Positions 19,592 to 29,455 of a stretch of 64,000 bases of DNA are shown here, piece by piece. Location of the stretch: contig NZ_SEMB01000013.1 in assembly GCF_004153225.1 (NCBI RefSeq), forward strand, positions 1-64,000, in the 5' to 3' direction. How positions within the stretch are numbered: position 1 is the first letter of the stretch; each line of letters starts with the position of its first letter. The position numbers and the translations under genes were made by a program. This stretch comes from Sporolactobacillus sp. THM7-7 (GTDB lineage: Bacteria > Bacillota > Bacilli > Bacillales > Sporolactobacillaceae). Under the pieces are notes generated by a model. It saw only the letters and a list, made by a program, of their open reading frames with translations. It did no database searches and was not told the origin of the DNA.

Positions 19592-19686
19592 AGGCTGGGT
19601 CTTTTTCATACATATAGGAAAAGAAAGTGATTTTTAAGAAGATGTTCAGAGGTCAGGAAAAAACATTGCGGGGAGGAAAGAATCCG

Positions 19687-20343
19687 GTGAACGAGAAAAT
19701 GGAGCATGCCTTGCGTCTGATTAAAGAAAAAAAGTATGAACGGGCGGCCCGGGAGCTGGACCGGGCAATTTCCGAAGAACCCGATAACCCGGCGGGGTAC
19801 ACGAACTTTGGAAATCTGCTCGTGGCGATGGGGGATCCTGCTCGCGCACCGGCTTTTTTTAAGAAGGCGCTGTCGCTCGATCCGGCTTACGCATCCGCGT
19901 CTTTTGGCTATGGCAATGCCCTTTATGAAACGGGAAAATACAAGGACGCGATGGCTCAATTCGTTCTGGCGCAGAAAAATGGGCTGAATGAAGGCGATCT
20001 TTTTTACATGATCGGCCTTTCCGCGCTGCGTCTGAATCATCTTGGGCAGGCACTGGCCGCCTTTCAGAGGGCCGTTGAGCTTAATGGTTCGGATGGGGAA
20101 GCGCGATTCCAGTATGGTCTCGCGCTTGCCCAATTCGGACAAATTGATTCGGCGAAGACGCAGTTTCTGACGGTCATTAAAGGAAACCAGAACCATGCAG
20201 ACGCTTATTATAATCTAGGCGTGATCGCGATGCGCCAAGACAGGCCATCGGATGCGCGCCGCTACTTCAAGCAGGCGCTCGCTCATCATCCGGGGCACAT
20301 ATTGGCGGCACACGGCCTGAAACAGCTGAAAAAACCGGAATAA
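19687..20343 (+). CDS. TPR-repeat protein (YrrB-like)
   Basis: A 218-residue protein made of about five to six tetratricopeptide repeats, each with the N-Y-G-A pattern (for example PAGYTNFGNLLVAMGD, ASFGYGNALYETG, ADAYYNLGVIAM). It matches the size and position of B. subtilis YrrB between mnmA and recD2; YrrB is a TPR protein of unknown role. The start at GTG 19687 is chosen for GGGGAGG (19670-19676); the frame extends upstream to a GTG at 19627 with no ribosome site. No signal peptide, so probably a cytoplasmic interaction scaffold. Confidence 0.8.
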   Translation: MNEKMEHALRLIKEKKYERAARELDRAISEEPDNPAGYTNFGNLLVAMGDPARAPAFFKKALSLDPAYASASFGYGNALYETGKYKDAMAQFVLAQKNGLNEGDLFYMIGLSALRLNHLGQALAAFQRAVELNGSDGEARFQYGLALAQFGQIDSAKTQFLTVIKGNQNHADAYYNLGVIAMRQDRPSDARRYFKQALAHHPGHILAAHGLKQLKKPE

Positions 20344-20402
20344 GCAGGCCAATCGGCCAAAGGAAAAAAGCGACGATCAGAATAATCCAAAATACAGGAA
20401 AA

Positions 20403-22739
20403 ATGCAGGAAAGGACGGCGGGAAGCATGCGGCAAACGTCTTTGGATTTATTTTCCGATCGGCATCCGTCTATTAAAGGCGAACCGATCCGTATCATTTT
20501 TCAGAATAAGGAAAATGGCTATACCGTGCTGATCGTTCGCATCAGTGAAACCGATGAACCGGTGAAGGGGAAAGAAATCACGGTGATCGGCTACTTTCCT
20601 GCCGTTCACCTGCATGAGACGTATCAATTTGTCGGCCGATTGAAGATGCACCCGAAGTACGGCCAGCAGTATGAGGTCGAGCGGTATCGTAAATTATTGC
20701 CCCAGTCGCACGCCGGCATCGTCCAATATCTCTCGGGGGATCTCTTCCCGGGCATCGGAAAGAAGACGGCGGAAGCGATTGTCCGAACGATCGGCGATGA
20801 CGCGATCACAAAAATTTTAAATGATCCTTCCTGCCTTAAGGACGTGCCGAAACTGGATAAGGAAAAAGCGGCTTTCATAGCGGAAACGCTGCAGAAAAAT
20901 GAGGGGCTGGAAAAGATTCTCATTGGTCTTTCTGACTACGGATTCGGCGCTCAGCTGGCAATGAAAATCTATCAAACTTATGGGGACGATACACTGGAGG
21001 TGATCCGCGAGAATCCGTACCAGCTTGTTCAGGATATTGAGGGGATTGGTTTCCAGCGGGCGGACGAGCTGGCTTCTCTTCTCGGGATTACGGGCAGCCA
21101 TCCGGAGCGGATTCAGGCGGCTATTCTTTATTGGCTGAATGAACGGGCGATGAACGACGGACACGTTTTTATGCCGTACGACGAAGTGGTTGCCGCCGCA
21201 GAAAAGCTACTCTCCTCTCCTGATAGGGCTATCGCGAAGGCCGATATTGAGCGGGAACTAGATGTGTTGGAAGAGGACGGAAATCTGATTCGCGAAGAGG
21301 AAGACGTTTATCTTCCGGTGCTCTATTTTGCCGAAAAAGGCATTGTGACTGGTATTCAGAAACTGACGGAGCAGGCGGCATCGGACGAGTTTTCGGAGGC
21401 CGAATTTCTTGAGGCGCTTGGAAAAGTTGAAGAAGAACTGTCCATGGAGTATGCGGAGAGTCAGCGCCAGGCGATCAAACAGGCGCTCCGGTCGCCGATC
21501 ATGATCCTGACCGGGGGCCCGGGAACCGGAAAAACGACGGTGATTCAGGGGATTGTCAGCGTTTACGCGTCATTGCACAATTTGTCCCTGGATCCGAAAA
21601 AATACGACAGCGAGCATTCGTATCCGGTGCTGCTCGTCGCGCCGACCGGCCGGGCGGCGAAACGGATGAAAGAATCCACGGGTCTGCCTGCCGTGACGAT
21701 CCATCGTCTGCTCGGATGGAACGGCGGATCCGGCTACGCCCATGATGAGCATGAGCCGGTGGAAGGAAAACTGCTCGTTGTCGATGAGATGTCCATGGTG
21801 GATATCTGGCTCGCCAATCAATTGTTCAAATCGCTTCCGGCTGGCATTCAAGTTGTGATTGTCGGCGATGAGGATCAGCTCCCGTCGGTCGGCCCGGGCC
21901 AGGTGCTCAGCGATTTAATTCAGTCCGGAACAGTTCCTGTTGTCCGGCTGACCGATATCTTTCGCCAGGCCAAGGGCTCGTCGATCATCGAGCTGGCACA
22001 CGAAATCAAGGAAGGATCGGCGGCGGACATCGGCGTTCCGAAACCGGACCGGCGTTTTTTGCACTGTCATCAGTCACAAGTTGTCGATGTCGTCTGCCAG
22101 ATCGCCGGCGGGGCTGAAAAGAAAGGGTATCAGGCAAAAGATATCCAGGTACTCGCCCCGATTTACCGGGGCAATGCCGGCATTGAAAAAATAAACGCGG
22201 CCCTCCAGGATCTGTTCAATCCGAAGTCCGACCAGAAGCGTTTCCTGACTTATGGCGACCATGAGTTCCGCGTTGGGGATAAAGTGCTTCAGCTGGTGAA
22301 CAATCCAGATGATCAAGTATTTAACGGCGATATCGGAGAAGTGGCCGCCATTTTCAAGGCGAAAGAGACGACCGATCCGGAAGATACGGTTGTCGTCTCC
22401 TTTGATACGGTCGAGGTTACCTATATGAAGCACGATCTGAACCAGCTCACGCTTGCCTACTGCTGCTCGATTCATAAGGCTCAGGGCAGCGAATTTCCGA
22501 TCGTCATCCTTCCTGTTGTCAAAGGGTATCATCGTATGCTGAGACGGAACCTGATCTACACGGCCGTCACAAGAAGCAAGGAATATCTCGTTCTCTGCGG
22601 GGATGAGGAAGCTTTCTCCGACGCGGTCAGCCGAAACGATGTCGACCGGCGCCATTCTAATCTGGCGCGGAAACTTCGGGAACGGCTCGGCGGCATCCGT
22701 GATGAAAAAAAATCCGAGTCGGGGCGGGCCGCTCTTTAG
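20403..22739 (+). CDS. recD2: ATP-dependent RecD2-type DNA helicase
   Basis: RecD2 is a 5'-3' SF1B helicase in bacteria without RecBC partner use, involved in fork progress and repair. The 778-residue protein has an N-terminal OB-like domain, helix-hairpin-helix elements (FPGIGKKTAEAIV, IEGIGFQRADELA), Walker A GGPGTGKTT, DEMSMVD motif II, motif III GDEDQLPSVGPG, and the C-terminal AYCCSIHKAQGSEFP and YTAVTRSKE motifs. The start is 20403 or 20427 (MRQTSLDLF); both have weak purine sites. Confidence 0.94.
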   Translation: MQERTAGSMRQTSLDLFSDRHPSIKGEPIRIIFQNKENGYTVLIVRISETDEPVKGKEITVIGYFPAVHLHETYQFVGRLKMHPKYGQQYEVERYRKLLPQSHAGIVQYLSGDLFPGIGKKTAEAIVRTIGDDAITKILNDPSCLKDVPKLDKEKAAFIAETLQKNEGLEKILIGLSDYGFGAQLAMKIYQTYGDDTLEVIRENPYQLVQDIEGIGFQRADELASLLGITGSHPERIQAAILYWLNERAMNDGHVFMPYDEVVAAAEKLLSSPDRAIAKADIERELDVLEEDGNLIREEEDVYLPVLYFAEKGIVTGIQKLTEQAASDEFSEAEFLEALGKVEEELSMEYAESQRQAIKQALRSPIMILTGGPGTGKTTVIQGIVSVYASLHNLSLDPKKYDSEHSYPVLLVAPTGRAAKRMKESTGLPAVTIHRLLGWNGGSGYAHDEHEPVEGKLLVVDEMSMVDIWLANQLFKSLPAGIQVVIVGDEDQLPSVGPGQVLSDLIQSGTVPVVRLTDIFRQAKGSSIIELAHEIKEGSAADIGVPKPDRRFLHCHQSQVVDVVCQIAGGAEKKGYQAKDIQVLAPIYRGNAGIEKINAALQDLFNPKSDQKRFLTYGDHEFRVGDKVLQLVNNPDDQVFNGDIGEVAAIFKAKETTDPEDTVVVSFDTVEVTYMKHDLNQLTLAYCCSIHKAQGSEFPIVILPVVKGYHRMLRRNLIYTAVTRSKEYLVLCGDEEAFSDAVSRNDVDRRHSNLARKLRERLGGIRDEKKSESGRAAL

Positions 22740-22870
22740 AAGGTCGGGAACGTGCCATTCCGTTTTTTCGATTCGAGAGTATATTTTGCCTCATTTTTGG
22801 ACATGGATGCGAGTAACCGAAGGGATCTTGACGGATACAAGGTCTCTGACACGTAATGAGGTGAAAACGG

Positions 22871-23068
22871 ATGAAATGTCCAAACTGCGGCAGCAGAGAT
22901 CTCGGAAAAATTGGCACCAATCAATATTACTGCTGGAACTGTTTTATTGAACTGGCTCTTGAAGACGGCAGTCTGTCCCTCAGCCAGGTGGAGGAAGACG
23001 GGAGCCTGACAACGCTGGACGATTTATTCGAAGAAGGCGATCTGAAGGCTGAAGCGAACGGTTTTTGA
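22871..23068 (+). CDS. Small zinc-ribbon protein, function unknown
   Basis: A 65-residue protein beginning MKCPNCGSRDLGKIGTNQYY and continuing CWNCFIEL: two CxxC pairs 16 residues apart form a likely single zinc ribbon. The acidic C-terminal half has two matching segments, LALEDGSLSLSQV and EEDGSLTTLDDLF, a short internal repeat. ATG 22871 follows AATGAGGTGAAAACGG. It lies alone between recD2 and the AI-2E protein in the same direction. Similar small zinc-ribbon proteins occur beside recD2 in Bacillales, but I know no function. Confidence 0.75.
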   Translation: MKCPNCGSRDLGKIGTNQYYCWNCFIELALEDGSLSLSQVEEDGSLTTLDDLFEEGDLKAEANGF

Positions 23069-23159
23069 TCGCTCGTGTACTGAATCGGGCAATCTGAATT
23101 CTGCCACCCGGCTTATGATATGAAGCGGTGCGGGTTACACTAAACGCGGAGGGATAATC

Positions 23160-24221
23160 ATGCGGAAGTGGCCCGCTTTGCAGTGGATCAAAGTTTTGTC
23201 GATTCTCTTGCTGCTTTTTCTAAATGGATATCTGGTGTACCGTCTGCTGCCTTTATTGGGTGTTCTTTTTCATTTTTTTCTAAGGATAGCCGTTCCGTTC
23301 TTTGCGGCCGGAGCGATTGCCTATCTGCTTCATCCACTCGTCAAGCGATGCGTGAAGGCGGGGATACCCAAGACGGTCGCCATTCTCTTAATATATGCGA
23401 TTTTTTTCGGCGGGATCGGATTTCTTTTTTATAAGGGAGGGCCGGTCTTCCTGCAAGAAATCAAAGGACTCGACGACGAATTTGAGGAGTATGCCGCCAT
23501 GTATCGGGTCAATATCGACCATGTGTACGGTTCGACTCCCGAGGCGGTGCACGATCAGGTGAACGAGGCGCTGAGAAGGATGAGATACGGAATCACCCGC
23601 TCGTCGAACCGGCTCGTCGACTGGGGATCCAGCCTGATCAAGTCCTTTTTTACGCTCGTGATCGTTCCATTTCTCGCTTTTTATTTCCTGAAAGATGCCA
23701 ACCGAATAAAAAAAGGCGCCGTGCGGCTTATTCCGGAAAAGTGGCGGGAAAGAACCGTTAATGTCTTTTCAGAGATGGATCGTTCGCTCGGAAACTACAT
23801 TCGAGGGCAGCTGACGGTGTGCGCGATTCTTGCCGTGCTGGCCGCACTTGGACTGTGGATACTTAAAGTGCCTTATCCGATCGCTCTCGGCGTTTTTATC
23901 GGGGCGACGGACATTATTCCTTATTTCGGGCCGTTGATCGGCGCTCTGCCTGCGGTTTTGTTTGCTGCCACGCAATCCGTTTATGCCGTGTTGGGCGTCC
24001 TGCTCATGATCCTTCTGATTCAGTTTCTTGAAGGTAATGTGATTGAACCGCTCGTAGTCGGCAAGAGTGCGGATATACATCCGCTTTATATTATGCTGTC
24101 TCTCGGTATCGGCGGCGAAATCGCGGGGATTGTCGGTATGCTTCTTGCCGTTCCGGTTTTCATCGTGCTACGTATTTCGGCACGTCACATGAAAGGTTTT
24201 TTCCAGACAATTGACAAATAA
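23160..24221 (+). CDS. yrrI: AI-2E family transporter (YrrI-like)
   Basis: A 353-residue polytopic membrane protein of the AI-2 exporter/PerM family. It shows seven to eight membrane segments, including an N-terminal pair (about 9-60), a soluble middle with a Q-V-N-E-A-L stretch, and the family signature YPIALGVFIGATDIIPYFGPLIGALPA followed by GNVIEPLVVGK. Members are predicted exporters or ion antiporters; a role for AI-2 itself is not established for this branch. ATG 23160 follows GCGGAGGGATAATC. In B. subtilis yrrI lies in the same place before alaS. The alaS promoter begins inside its 3' end. Confidence 0.88.
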   Translation: MRKWPALQWIKVLSILLLLFLNGYLVYRLLPLLGVLFHFFLRIAVPFFAAGAIAYLLHPLVKRCVKAGIPKTVAILLIYAIFFGGIGFLFYKGGPVFLQEIKGLDDEFEEYAAMYRVNIDHVYGSTPEAVHDQVNEALRRMRYGITRSSNRLVDWGSSLIKSFFTLVIVPFLAFYFLKDANRIKKGAVRLIPEKWRERTVNVFSEMDRSLGNYIRGQLTVCAILAVLAALGLWILKVPYPIALGVFIGATDIIPYFGPLIGALPAVLFAATQSVYAVLGVLLMILLIQFLEGNVIEPLVVGKSADIHPLYIMLSLGIGGEIAGIVGMLLAVPVFIVLRISARHMKGFFQTIDK

Positions 24222-24240
24222 GGAGCAACTCTTCTATAAT
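24211..24240 (+). promoter_or_regulatory. Promoter for the alaS leader
   Basis: Perfect -35 TTGACA (24211-24216), 18-bp spacer, perfect -10 TATAAT (24235-24240). It overlaps the last codons of yrrI and reads into a leader of about 255 nt before alaS. Confidence 0.8.
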
Positions 24241-24246
24241 AGCGTC

Positions 24247-24453
24247 AGTATAGAAAAAGAGTGCGAAATAAGATTATACTGCCCATCGACGTTTATCCCG
24301 ACTGAATCTTGTACGGAGGCGGAGACAGGATGGCCCGCTCCCTTTTGCAAGGAACAAAGCGGTGTGCCCGCAGCCGGAGCCGCGGCCTGCCAGAGCGGTT
24401 CGGTACAAGCGAGGAGCTTTCATCCTTTCGTGATTGAGGATGAAAGCTTTTTT
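24247..24453 (+). promoter_or_regulatory. alaS leader, possible divergent T-box
   Basis: A 5' leader follows a strong promoter and ends in a full intrinsic terminator 50 bases before alaS, so transcription is very likely attenuated. The last part, CGGTACAAGCGAGGAGCTTTCATCC, has the spacing and flank of a T-box antiterminator (GGTACCGCGGAGCTTTC-like), but the required TGGNACCGCG core is not present. Other alaS genes in Bacillales are T-box regulated. This is therefore either a degenerate T-box or another alanine- or AlaRS-responsive element. Confidence 0.5.
24416..24453 (+). terminator. Attenuator terminator before alaS
   Basis: GCTTTCATCC (24416-24425) pairs with GGATGAAAGC (24438-24447), followed by TTTTTT. 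Confidence 0.88.
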
Positions 24454-24502
24454 CATTCCGAACGATTGGGCGCTATTAATTACCGAGTTGGAGGTTCATG
24501 TC

Positions 24503-27145
24503 ATGAAACAGCTCAGTTCATCTGAGGTCAGAAACATGTTTTTAGAGTTTTTCAAAGGAAAGGGACACAGTGTGGAGCCGAGCGCATCGTTAATCCCGGT
24601 TGATGATCCTTCGCTGCTTTGGATTAACAGCGGAGTGGCGACACTGAAAAAATATTTTGACGGGCGCGTCGTTCCCCAGAATCCCCGCATCTGCAACGCG
24701 CAGAAAGCGATCCGGACGAACGATATCGAAAATGTCGGCTACACCGCCCGTCACCATACCTTTTTTGAAATGCTCGGAAACTTTTCGATCGGCGATTATT
24801 TCAAAGACGAGGCCATTACATGGGCCTGGGAGTTTCTGACGAGCCCGGACTGGATCGCCTTTGATCCGGAGAAGCTGTCGGTCACGATTCATCCGGACGA
24901 TCATGAAGCGTACAAGCTCTGGCATGGAAAAATCGCGATCCCGGACGAACGGATTATCCGGCTGGAACATAATTTTTGGGATATCGGCGAAGGTCCGAGC
25001 GGTCCGAACACGGAAATTTTTTATGACCGTGGTCCTGAATTCGGCAACGATCCGAACGACCCGGAATTGTATCCCGGCGGCGAAAACGAACGTTATCTTG
25101 AAGTATGGAATCTCGTATTTTCGCAATATAATCACAATCCGGACGGAAGTTTTACTCCGCTGCCGAAAAAAAATATCGATACAGGCATGGGGCTGGAACG
25201 GATGTGCAGCGTGATCCAGCAGGCGAAGACCAATTTCGAAACCGATCTGTTTCTGCCAATCATTCATAAGATTGAGGAAATCTCAGGTCGGACATACAAT
25301 CCTGATGGCGAAAATACCGCTTTCAAAGTCATTGCCGATCACGTGAGAACGGTCACTTTTGCCATTTCCGACGGCGCCCTTCCTTCCAACGAAGGACGGG
25401 GCTATGTGCTTCGCCGCCTGATTCGCCGCGCGGTACGCTACGCGATGGACCTGGGTATCAACAAACCGTTCATGTATGTACTCACCCCGGTCGTCGCAGA
25501 CATTATGAAAGATTATTACATGGAAGTTGTAGAAAATACATCGTTTGTACAGCGGGTCATTCGCCGCGAAGAAGAACGTTTTCATGAAACGATCCATGAA
25601 GGCCTGGCGATACTGAAGGATCGGATCGAAGAAGCAAAAGCTAAAAATCAAAAACAGATTTCCGGCAGCGATGTCTTCAAACTTTACGACACATTTGGCT
25701 TCCCGGTTGAACTGACTGAAGAATACGCGAAAAACGCGGGTCTTGGCATCGATCAAAAAGGTTTTGAACGGGAACTGGCCAAACAAAGAGAGAGGGCAAG
25801 AGCCGCTCGGCGGGATGAGCAGTCGATGCAGGTGCAAAACGACACACTTCAGAGCATCACGGCGAAAAGCACATTTGTCGGATACGATCAGTTCACTGTG
25901 GATGATGCCCGAGTACTGGCGATTGTGAAGGGGAGTAAAGTGGCTGAAAGCGCGTCAAAAGGGGAAAAAGTCCAAATTATTCTGGATCGTACGCCGTTTT
26001 ACGCCGAAAGCGGCGGCCAGGTTGCCGACACAGGCCGGATGACGAGTGCGGGCGCCTCGCTTGTTGTCCAAGATGTCCAGAAGGCGCCGAATGGGCAGCA
26101 TCTCCATACGTGTCTCGTTGAACATGGAGAGATTGCAGCCGATAATAAAGTCAGGGCGGCCATTGACGTGAGAAAGCGGCTGGCCACACAGAACAATCAT
26201 ACGGCTACGCATCTGCTTCATCAGGCGCTGAAAGATACGCTTGGAAAACACGTCAACCAGGCGGGATCTTACGTTTCTCCCGAACGGCTGCGATTCGATT
26301 TTACTCATTTCGGCCAGGTTACAGAGGAGGAGCTGGAACGGATTGAAAAAACGGTCAATGAAAAAATATGGGAACAGCTTGACGTGACGACATCGCAAAT
26401 GCCGATTAACGAAGCGAAAGCATTGGGAGCTATGGCGCTGTTCGGCGAAAAATACGGGAAAATTGTCCGAGTAGTGAAAACGGGCGACTACAGTCTGGAA
26501 CTTTGCGGCGGGTGCCATGTACGGAATACATCGGAACTTGGGCTGTTTGCCATTGTTTCCGAAAGCGGAATCGGCGCCGGAACGAGACGTATCGAAGCAC
26601 TGACCGGAAGAAGAGCCTACGAAAAAATGAATCAGTCGGAGCAGGAATTAAAGAATATCGGCCGCATGCTCAAAGTGAAGGTGGAACAGATTCCTGAAAG
26701 GCTGACCGCGCTGCAAAGCCAAATCAAAGGACTGGAAAAAGAAAACGAAGCGCTGATGGCGAAAATAGGCCACGCAAAAGTTCATGATCTGGAACGGTCG
26801 GTCAAGCATGCGGCGGGCATCGCTTATATCGCCGAGAAAGTGGACACGATGGACATGACACAGCTGAGGGCCATGGCTGATGATTTGAAAAACCGCTTCG
26901 GCTCTCTCATCGTTGTTCTTGCCTCCGTTCAGGACGGCAAGGTGCTGCTTGTATCCGGTGTGACGAAAGATTTAACAGCCAAAGGTTTTCATGCAGGAAA
27001 GATCATTAAAGACGTGGCCGCTCTTTGCGGAGGAGGGGGCGGCGGCCGTCCAGACATGGCTCAGGCCGGCGGACGGAAGCCTGAAAACATTCAGAAAGCG
27101 TTGCAAAGCGTTGCCGATCTGATCGAAAAAACGACTGTCGGCTGA
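24503..27145 (+). CDS. alaS: Alanyl-tRNA synthetase
   Basis: AlaRS charges tRNA-Ala and edits mischarged Ser/Gly. The 880-residue class II enzyme has the catalytic domain at the N-terminus ([23 protein letters not shown]), the editing domain with [11 protein letters not shown] and the distant metal-binding CGGCH, and a C-terminal coiled-coil plus C-Ala domain ending [15 protein letters not shown]. The start at 24503 ([17 protein letters not shown]) follows GGAGG at 24490-24494; an earlier in-frame ATG at 24434 lies inside the attenuator stem. ireB follows 47 bases downstream. Confidence 0.97.
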   Translation: MKQLSSSEVRNMFLEFFKGKGHSVEPSASLIPVDDPSLLWINSGVATLKKYFDGRVVPQNPRICNAQKAIRTNDIENVGYTARHHTFFEMLGNFSIGDYFKDEAITWAWEFLTSPDWIAFDPEKLSVTIHPDDHEAYKLWHGKIAIPDERIIRLEHNFWDIGEGPSGPNTEIFYDRGPEFGNDPNDPELYPGGENERYLEVWNLVFSQYNHNPDGSFTPLPKKNIDTGMGLERMCSVIQQAKTNFETDLFLPIIHKIEEISGRTYNPDGENTAFKVIADHVRTVTFAISDGALPSNEGRGYVLRRLIRRAVRYAMDLGINKPFMYVLTPVVADIMKDYYMEVVENTSFVQRVIRREEERFHETIHEGLAILKDRIEEAKAKNQKQISGSDVFKLYDTFGFPVELTEEYAKNAGLGIDQKGFERELAKQRERARAARRDEQSMQVQNDTLQSITAKSTFVGYDQFTVDDARVLAIVKGSKVAESASKGEKVQIILDRTPFYAESGGQVADTGRMTSAGASLVVQDVQKAPNGQHLHTCLVEHGEIAADNKVRAAIDVRKRLATQNNHTATHLLHQALKDTLGKHVNQAGSYVSPERLRFDFTHFGQVTEEELERIEKTVNEKIWEQLDVTTSQMPINEAKALGAMALFGEKYGKIVRVVKTGDYSLELCGGCHVRNTSELGLFAIVSESGIGAGTRRIEALTGRRAYEKMNQSEQELKNIGRMLKVKVEQIPERLTALQSQIKGLEKENEALMAKIGHAKVHDLERSVKHAAGIAYIAEKVDTMDMTQLRAMADDLKNRFGSLIVVLASVQDGKVLLVSGVTKDLTAKGFHAGKIIKDVAALCGGGGGGRPDMAQAGGRKPENIQKALQSVADLIEKTTVG

Positions 27146-27192
27146 CCGGGACAGGCCGGCCGTCCGGGAAGCGATGGTCTTTGCAGGGGATG

Positions 27193-27456
27193 ATGACGTT
27201 GGATAAAACAATGAAATTCAACTTTGACGAGCAGGGGAAGCATGATGCACGGGAAGTCCTGTTTCAAGTGTATGATGCCTTGGAAGAAAAAGGGTATAAT
27301 CCAATCAACCAAATCGTAGGATATCTGCTCTCCGGCGATCCGGCCTACATTCCCCGCCATAAAGATGCCCGAAAACTGATCCGCCGAATCGAGCGGGACG
27401 AGATTATCGAAGAGCTTGTCACCCATTATCTCAAGCAGAAGTGGGACAGAGAATGA
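27193..27456 (+). CDS. ireB: IreB family regulator (UPF0297, YrzL-like)
   Basis: An 87-residue acidic and highly conserved protein: DKTMKFNF at the N-terminus and [25 protein letters not shown]. IreB of Enterococcus is phosphorylated by the PASTA kinase IreK and restrains cephalosporin resistance; the B. subtilis homologue YrzL is unstudied to my knowledge. Start is uncertain: ATG 27190 and 27193 lie against AGGGG, and TTG 27199 gives the best spacing. It heads the conserved trio ireB-ruvX-yrzB; its stop overlaps the ruvX start (ATGA). Confidence 0.9.
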   Translation: MTLDKTMKFNFDEQGKHDAREVLFQVYDALEEKGYNPINQIVGYLLSGDPAYIPRHKDARKLIRRIERDEIIEELVTHYLKQKWDRE

Positions 27457-27890
27457 GAATACTGGGTCTGGACTACGGGACAACAACAGTCGGCGTCGCT
27501 GTCAGCGATCCGCTCGGTCTGACCGCGCAAGGTATTGAAACGATACATTATGCCGAACATAAGAAAAACAAGCTTTTTGAGCGCCTTCAGGAATTGGTCT
27601 TTCGCTATCAGGTTCAGTCCATTGTTGTCGGTTTGCCTAAAGATCTCATCGGAACGGAATCCGAACGGGCCGAGGCTTCACGGGCATTCGCCAAAAGTCT
27701 GCGGCGGAGAGTGCGGCTTCCCGTCGAGCTGTGGGATGAACGTCTGACAACGATGGCCGCGGAACGGATTCTGCTTGCCGCGGATCTGAGCCGCAGGAAA
27801 AGAAAAAAGGTGATCGACAAAGAAGCCGCTGTGCTGATATTGCAAAGCTATCTCGATAAAAAACGATTGGAGCAAAAAAGAGATGAGTGA
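27453..27890 (+). CDS. ruvX: Holliday junction resolvase-like YqgF/RuvX (YrrK)
   Basis: A 145-residue RNase H-fold protein with the YqgF motifs: [18 protein letters not shown] at the N-terminus, [13 protein letters not shown] in the middle and [12 protein letters not shown] with a later [15 protein letters not shown]. The acidic residues of the putative active site are present. The family is nearly essential; it is implicated in 16S rRNA 5' end processing and proposed as a resolvase. The start at 27453 makes an ATGA overlap with the ireB stop. The stop overlaps yrzB by 8 bases. Confidence 0.93.
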   Translation: MRILGLDYGTTTVGVAVSDPLGLTAQGIETIHYAEHKKNKLFERLQELVFRYQVQSIVVGLPKDLIGTESERAEASRAFAKSLRRRVRLPVELWDERLTTMAAERILLAADLSRRKRKKVIDKEAAVLILQSYLDKKRLEQKRDE

Positions 27891-28200
27891 ACACAATCAT
27901 TACCCGATGTTTGTTCCTGACCATGAAGAGGAGCGGGATCGGATCGTCATTCCGGACGAAAACGGCACTGAAAATCTGTTCGATGTGCTTTTTACTTTTG
28001 ATGTCCCGGAAACGGATAAATCTTATGTCGTTGTTGTCCCTGTAGAGGAAGAAGGGGAAGATCCTGACGAGGAAGAGGTCTTTGCCTTCCGGTATAAGGA
28101 AGAAGGCGATGATTTTAAGCTCTTTATGATTGAAACGGATGAGGAATGGAACATGGTTGAAGAAATGCTGAACACATTCAGCGAAGAAGCCGATGAATAA
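27883..28200 (+). CDS. yrzB: DUF1292 protein (YrzB-like)
   Basis: A 105-residue, very acidic protein of the DUF1292 family, with [32 protein letters not shown] and VFAFRY in order, as in YrzB. The family is widespread in Firmicutes, always after ireB and yqgF, and its function is unknown. ATG 27883 overlaps the ruvX end; AAAGAG(ATG) precedes it. A terminator follows at 28209. Somewhat longer than typical YrzB because of an N-terminal His/Tyr extension. Confidence 0.88.
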   Translation: MSEHNHYPMFVPDHEEERDRIVIPDENGTENLFDVLFTFDVPETDKSYVVVVPVEEEGEDPDEEEVFAFRYKEEGDDFKLFMIETDEEWNMVEEMLNTFSEEADE

Positions 28201-28208
28201 TCTCAGGC

Positions 28209-28238
28209 GGGCCCTTGTACAGAAACGGGGGCCTTTTT
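28209..28238 (+). terminator. Terminator after the alaS-yrzB operon
   Basis: GGGCCCTT pairs, with a G-U, with GGGGGCC around a short loop, followed by TTTTT. Confidence 0.7.
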
Positions 28239-28333
28239 ATGCTTTAGATTCCGCGAATATCGGTGCATTATGTCGAAATCCCTTTCACTTATTGTATAAT
28301 GGATGAGGATTTCTGGGAAGGGAGCGCTCATTT

Positions 28334-29419
28334 TTGAAGGTGCATCAATCACGATGGCGCCTGGCGATACTTCTTGCCGTCAGTCTGGCTGTCATACTGG
28401 CATTTGCCGCGTGGGGCCTGTCCGCCTATTACAACCGTTTGCTTGAGCCGGTTGACCCATATGATAAAAAGGCGATCACGGTTACCGTAAAACACGGATC
28501 GTCCATCAAAGACATTGGACGAGAGATGGAGCGTAAAGGGCTGATTCGAAAGGCATGGGCCTTTGAGCTATATGCCAGATGGCATCACTTGGACCAGTAT
28601 CAGGCGGGGATGTACACCTTTAACCGCTCGATGTCGGTCGGCGGTCTGATGAACAACCTGAAGAACGGACGATATCGGAAAGTCGTTCAGGTCGTCGATG
28701 TTCGCCAGGGGATGTGGATTAAAGAAATCGCTGGGCAGATGGCCGATGTTTCCGGGCTAAACGTTCAGGACATATTGGATAAATTGAATGATCCGTCTTA
28801 TGTGAAAAACCACTACATGAAAAACCACAAATTCCTGACCGGTGATATATTCGCCAAGGGGGTTAAATATCCGCTGGAGGGCTATCTTGCGCCGGGTATC
28901 TACAAGTATGACAAGAACAATGCCACGCTAGACCAGATGGTCAATGAGATGCTCGACCGAACAGGCAAGACGATTTCCCGATATCATGACGACATGGCAT
29001 CGAATAAGCTTGGCTCGGTTCACCGCATTTTAACGATGGCGTCGCTGGTTGAGCAGGAGGCACCGGGAACAAAGGACCGCAGACGGATCGCCGGTGTGTT
29101 TTACAACCGTTTGGACAGGCATATGAAGCTTCAAACCGATCCGTCCATCGATTACGGGCAACAGCGCAGAATTCAGGAGTACACAGCACAGGATCTGAAG
29201 CGAGACACGCCGTATAATACATACACTCGCAAAGGCCTCACCGCCGGACCGATCGGCAGCCCGGCTGCGGATGCGATTGAAGCGGTTCTGAAACCGATTC
29301 GTTCGAAAGATCTATATTTTTATGCACGGCCGAACGGGCGGATTTATTATTCAGAGACTTATTCTGAGCATCGGGAAATTGTCGCCAAGTACCGGCATGA
29401 ATGGGCCAGCCAGTCTTAA
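28334..29419 (+). CDS. mltG: Endolytic murein transglycosylase MltG
   Basis: MltG cuts nascent glycan strands at the membrane and so limits chain length. The 361-residue protein has one N-terminal membrane segment (about 12-34), a LysM-like beta region and the YceG catalytic domain with the glutamate in MASLVEQEAPG, then DPSIDYG, YNTYTRKGLTAGPIGSPA and a C-terminal PNGRIYYSETYSEH. The start is TTG 28334 (or GTG 28340) after GGAAGGGAGCG. It stands alone with trmR, after a terminator; TATAAT at 28295-28300 is a possible -10. Confidence 0.93.
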   Translation: MKVHQSRWRLAILLAVSLAVILAFAAWGLSAYYNRLLEPVDPYDKKAITVTVKHGSSIKDIGREMERKGLIRKAWAFELYARWHHLDQYQAGMYTFNRSMSVGGLMNNLKNGRYRKVVQVVDVRQGMWIKEIAGQMADVSGLNVQDILDKLNDPSYVKNHYMKNHKFLTGDIFAKGVKYPLEGYLAPGIYKYDKNNATLDQMVNEMLDRTGKTISRYHDDMASNKLGSVHRILTMASLVEQEAPGTKDRRRIAGVFYNRLDRHMKLQTDPSIDYGQQRRIQEYTAQDLKRDTPYNTYTRKGLTAGPIGSPAADAIEAVLKPIRSKDLYFYARPNGRIYYSETYSEHREIVAKYRHEWASQS

Positions 29420-29455
29420 CGTGTGGTTTGTAAAAGGAAAGGAGAGAAAAAGGTA

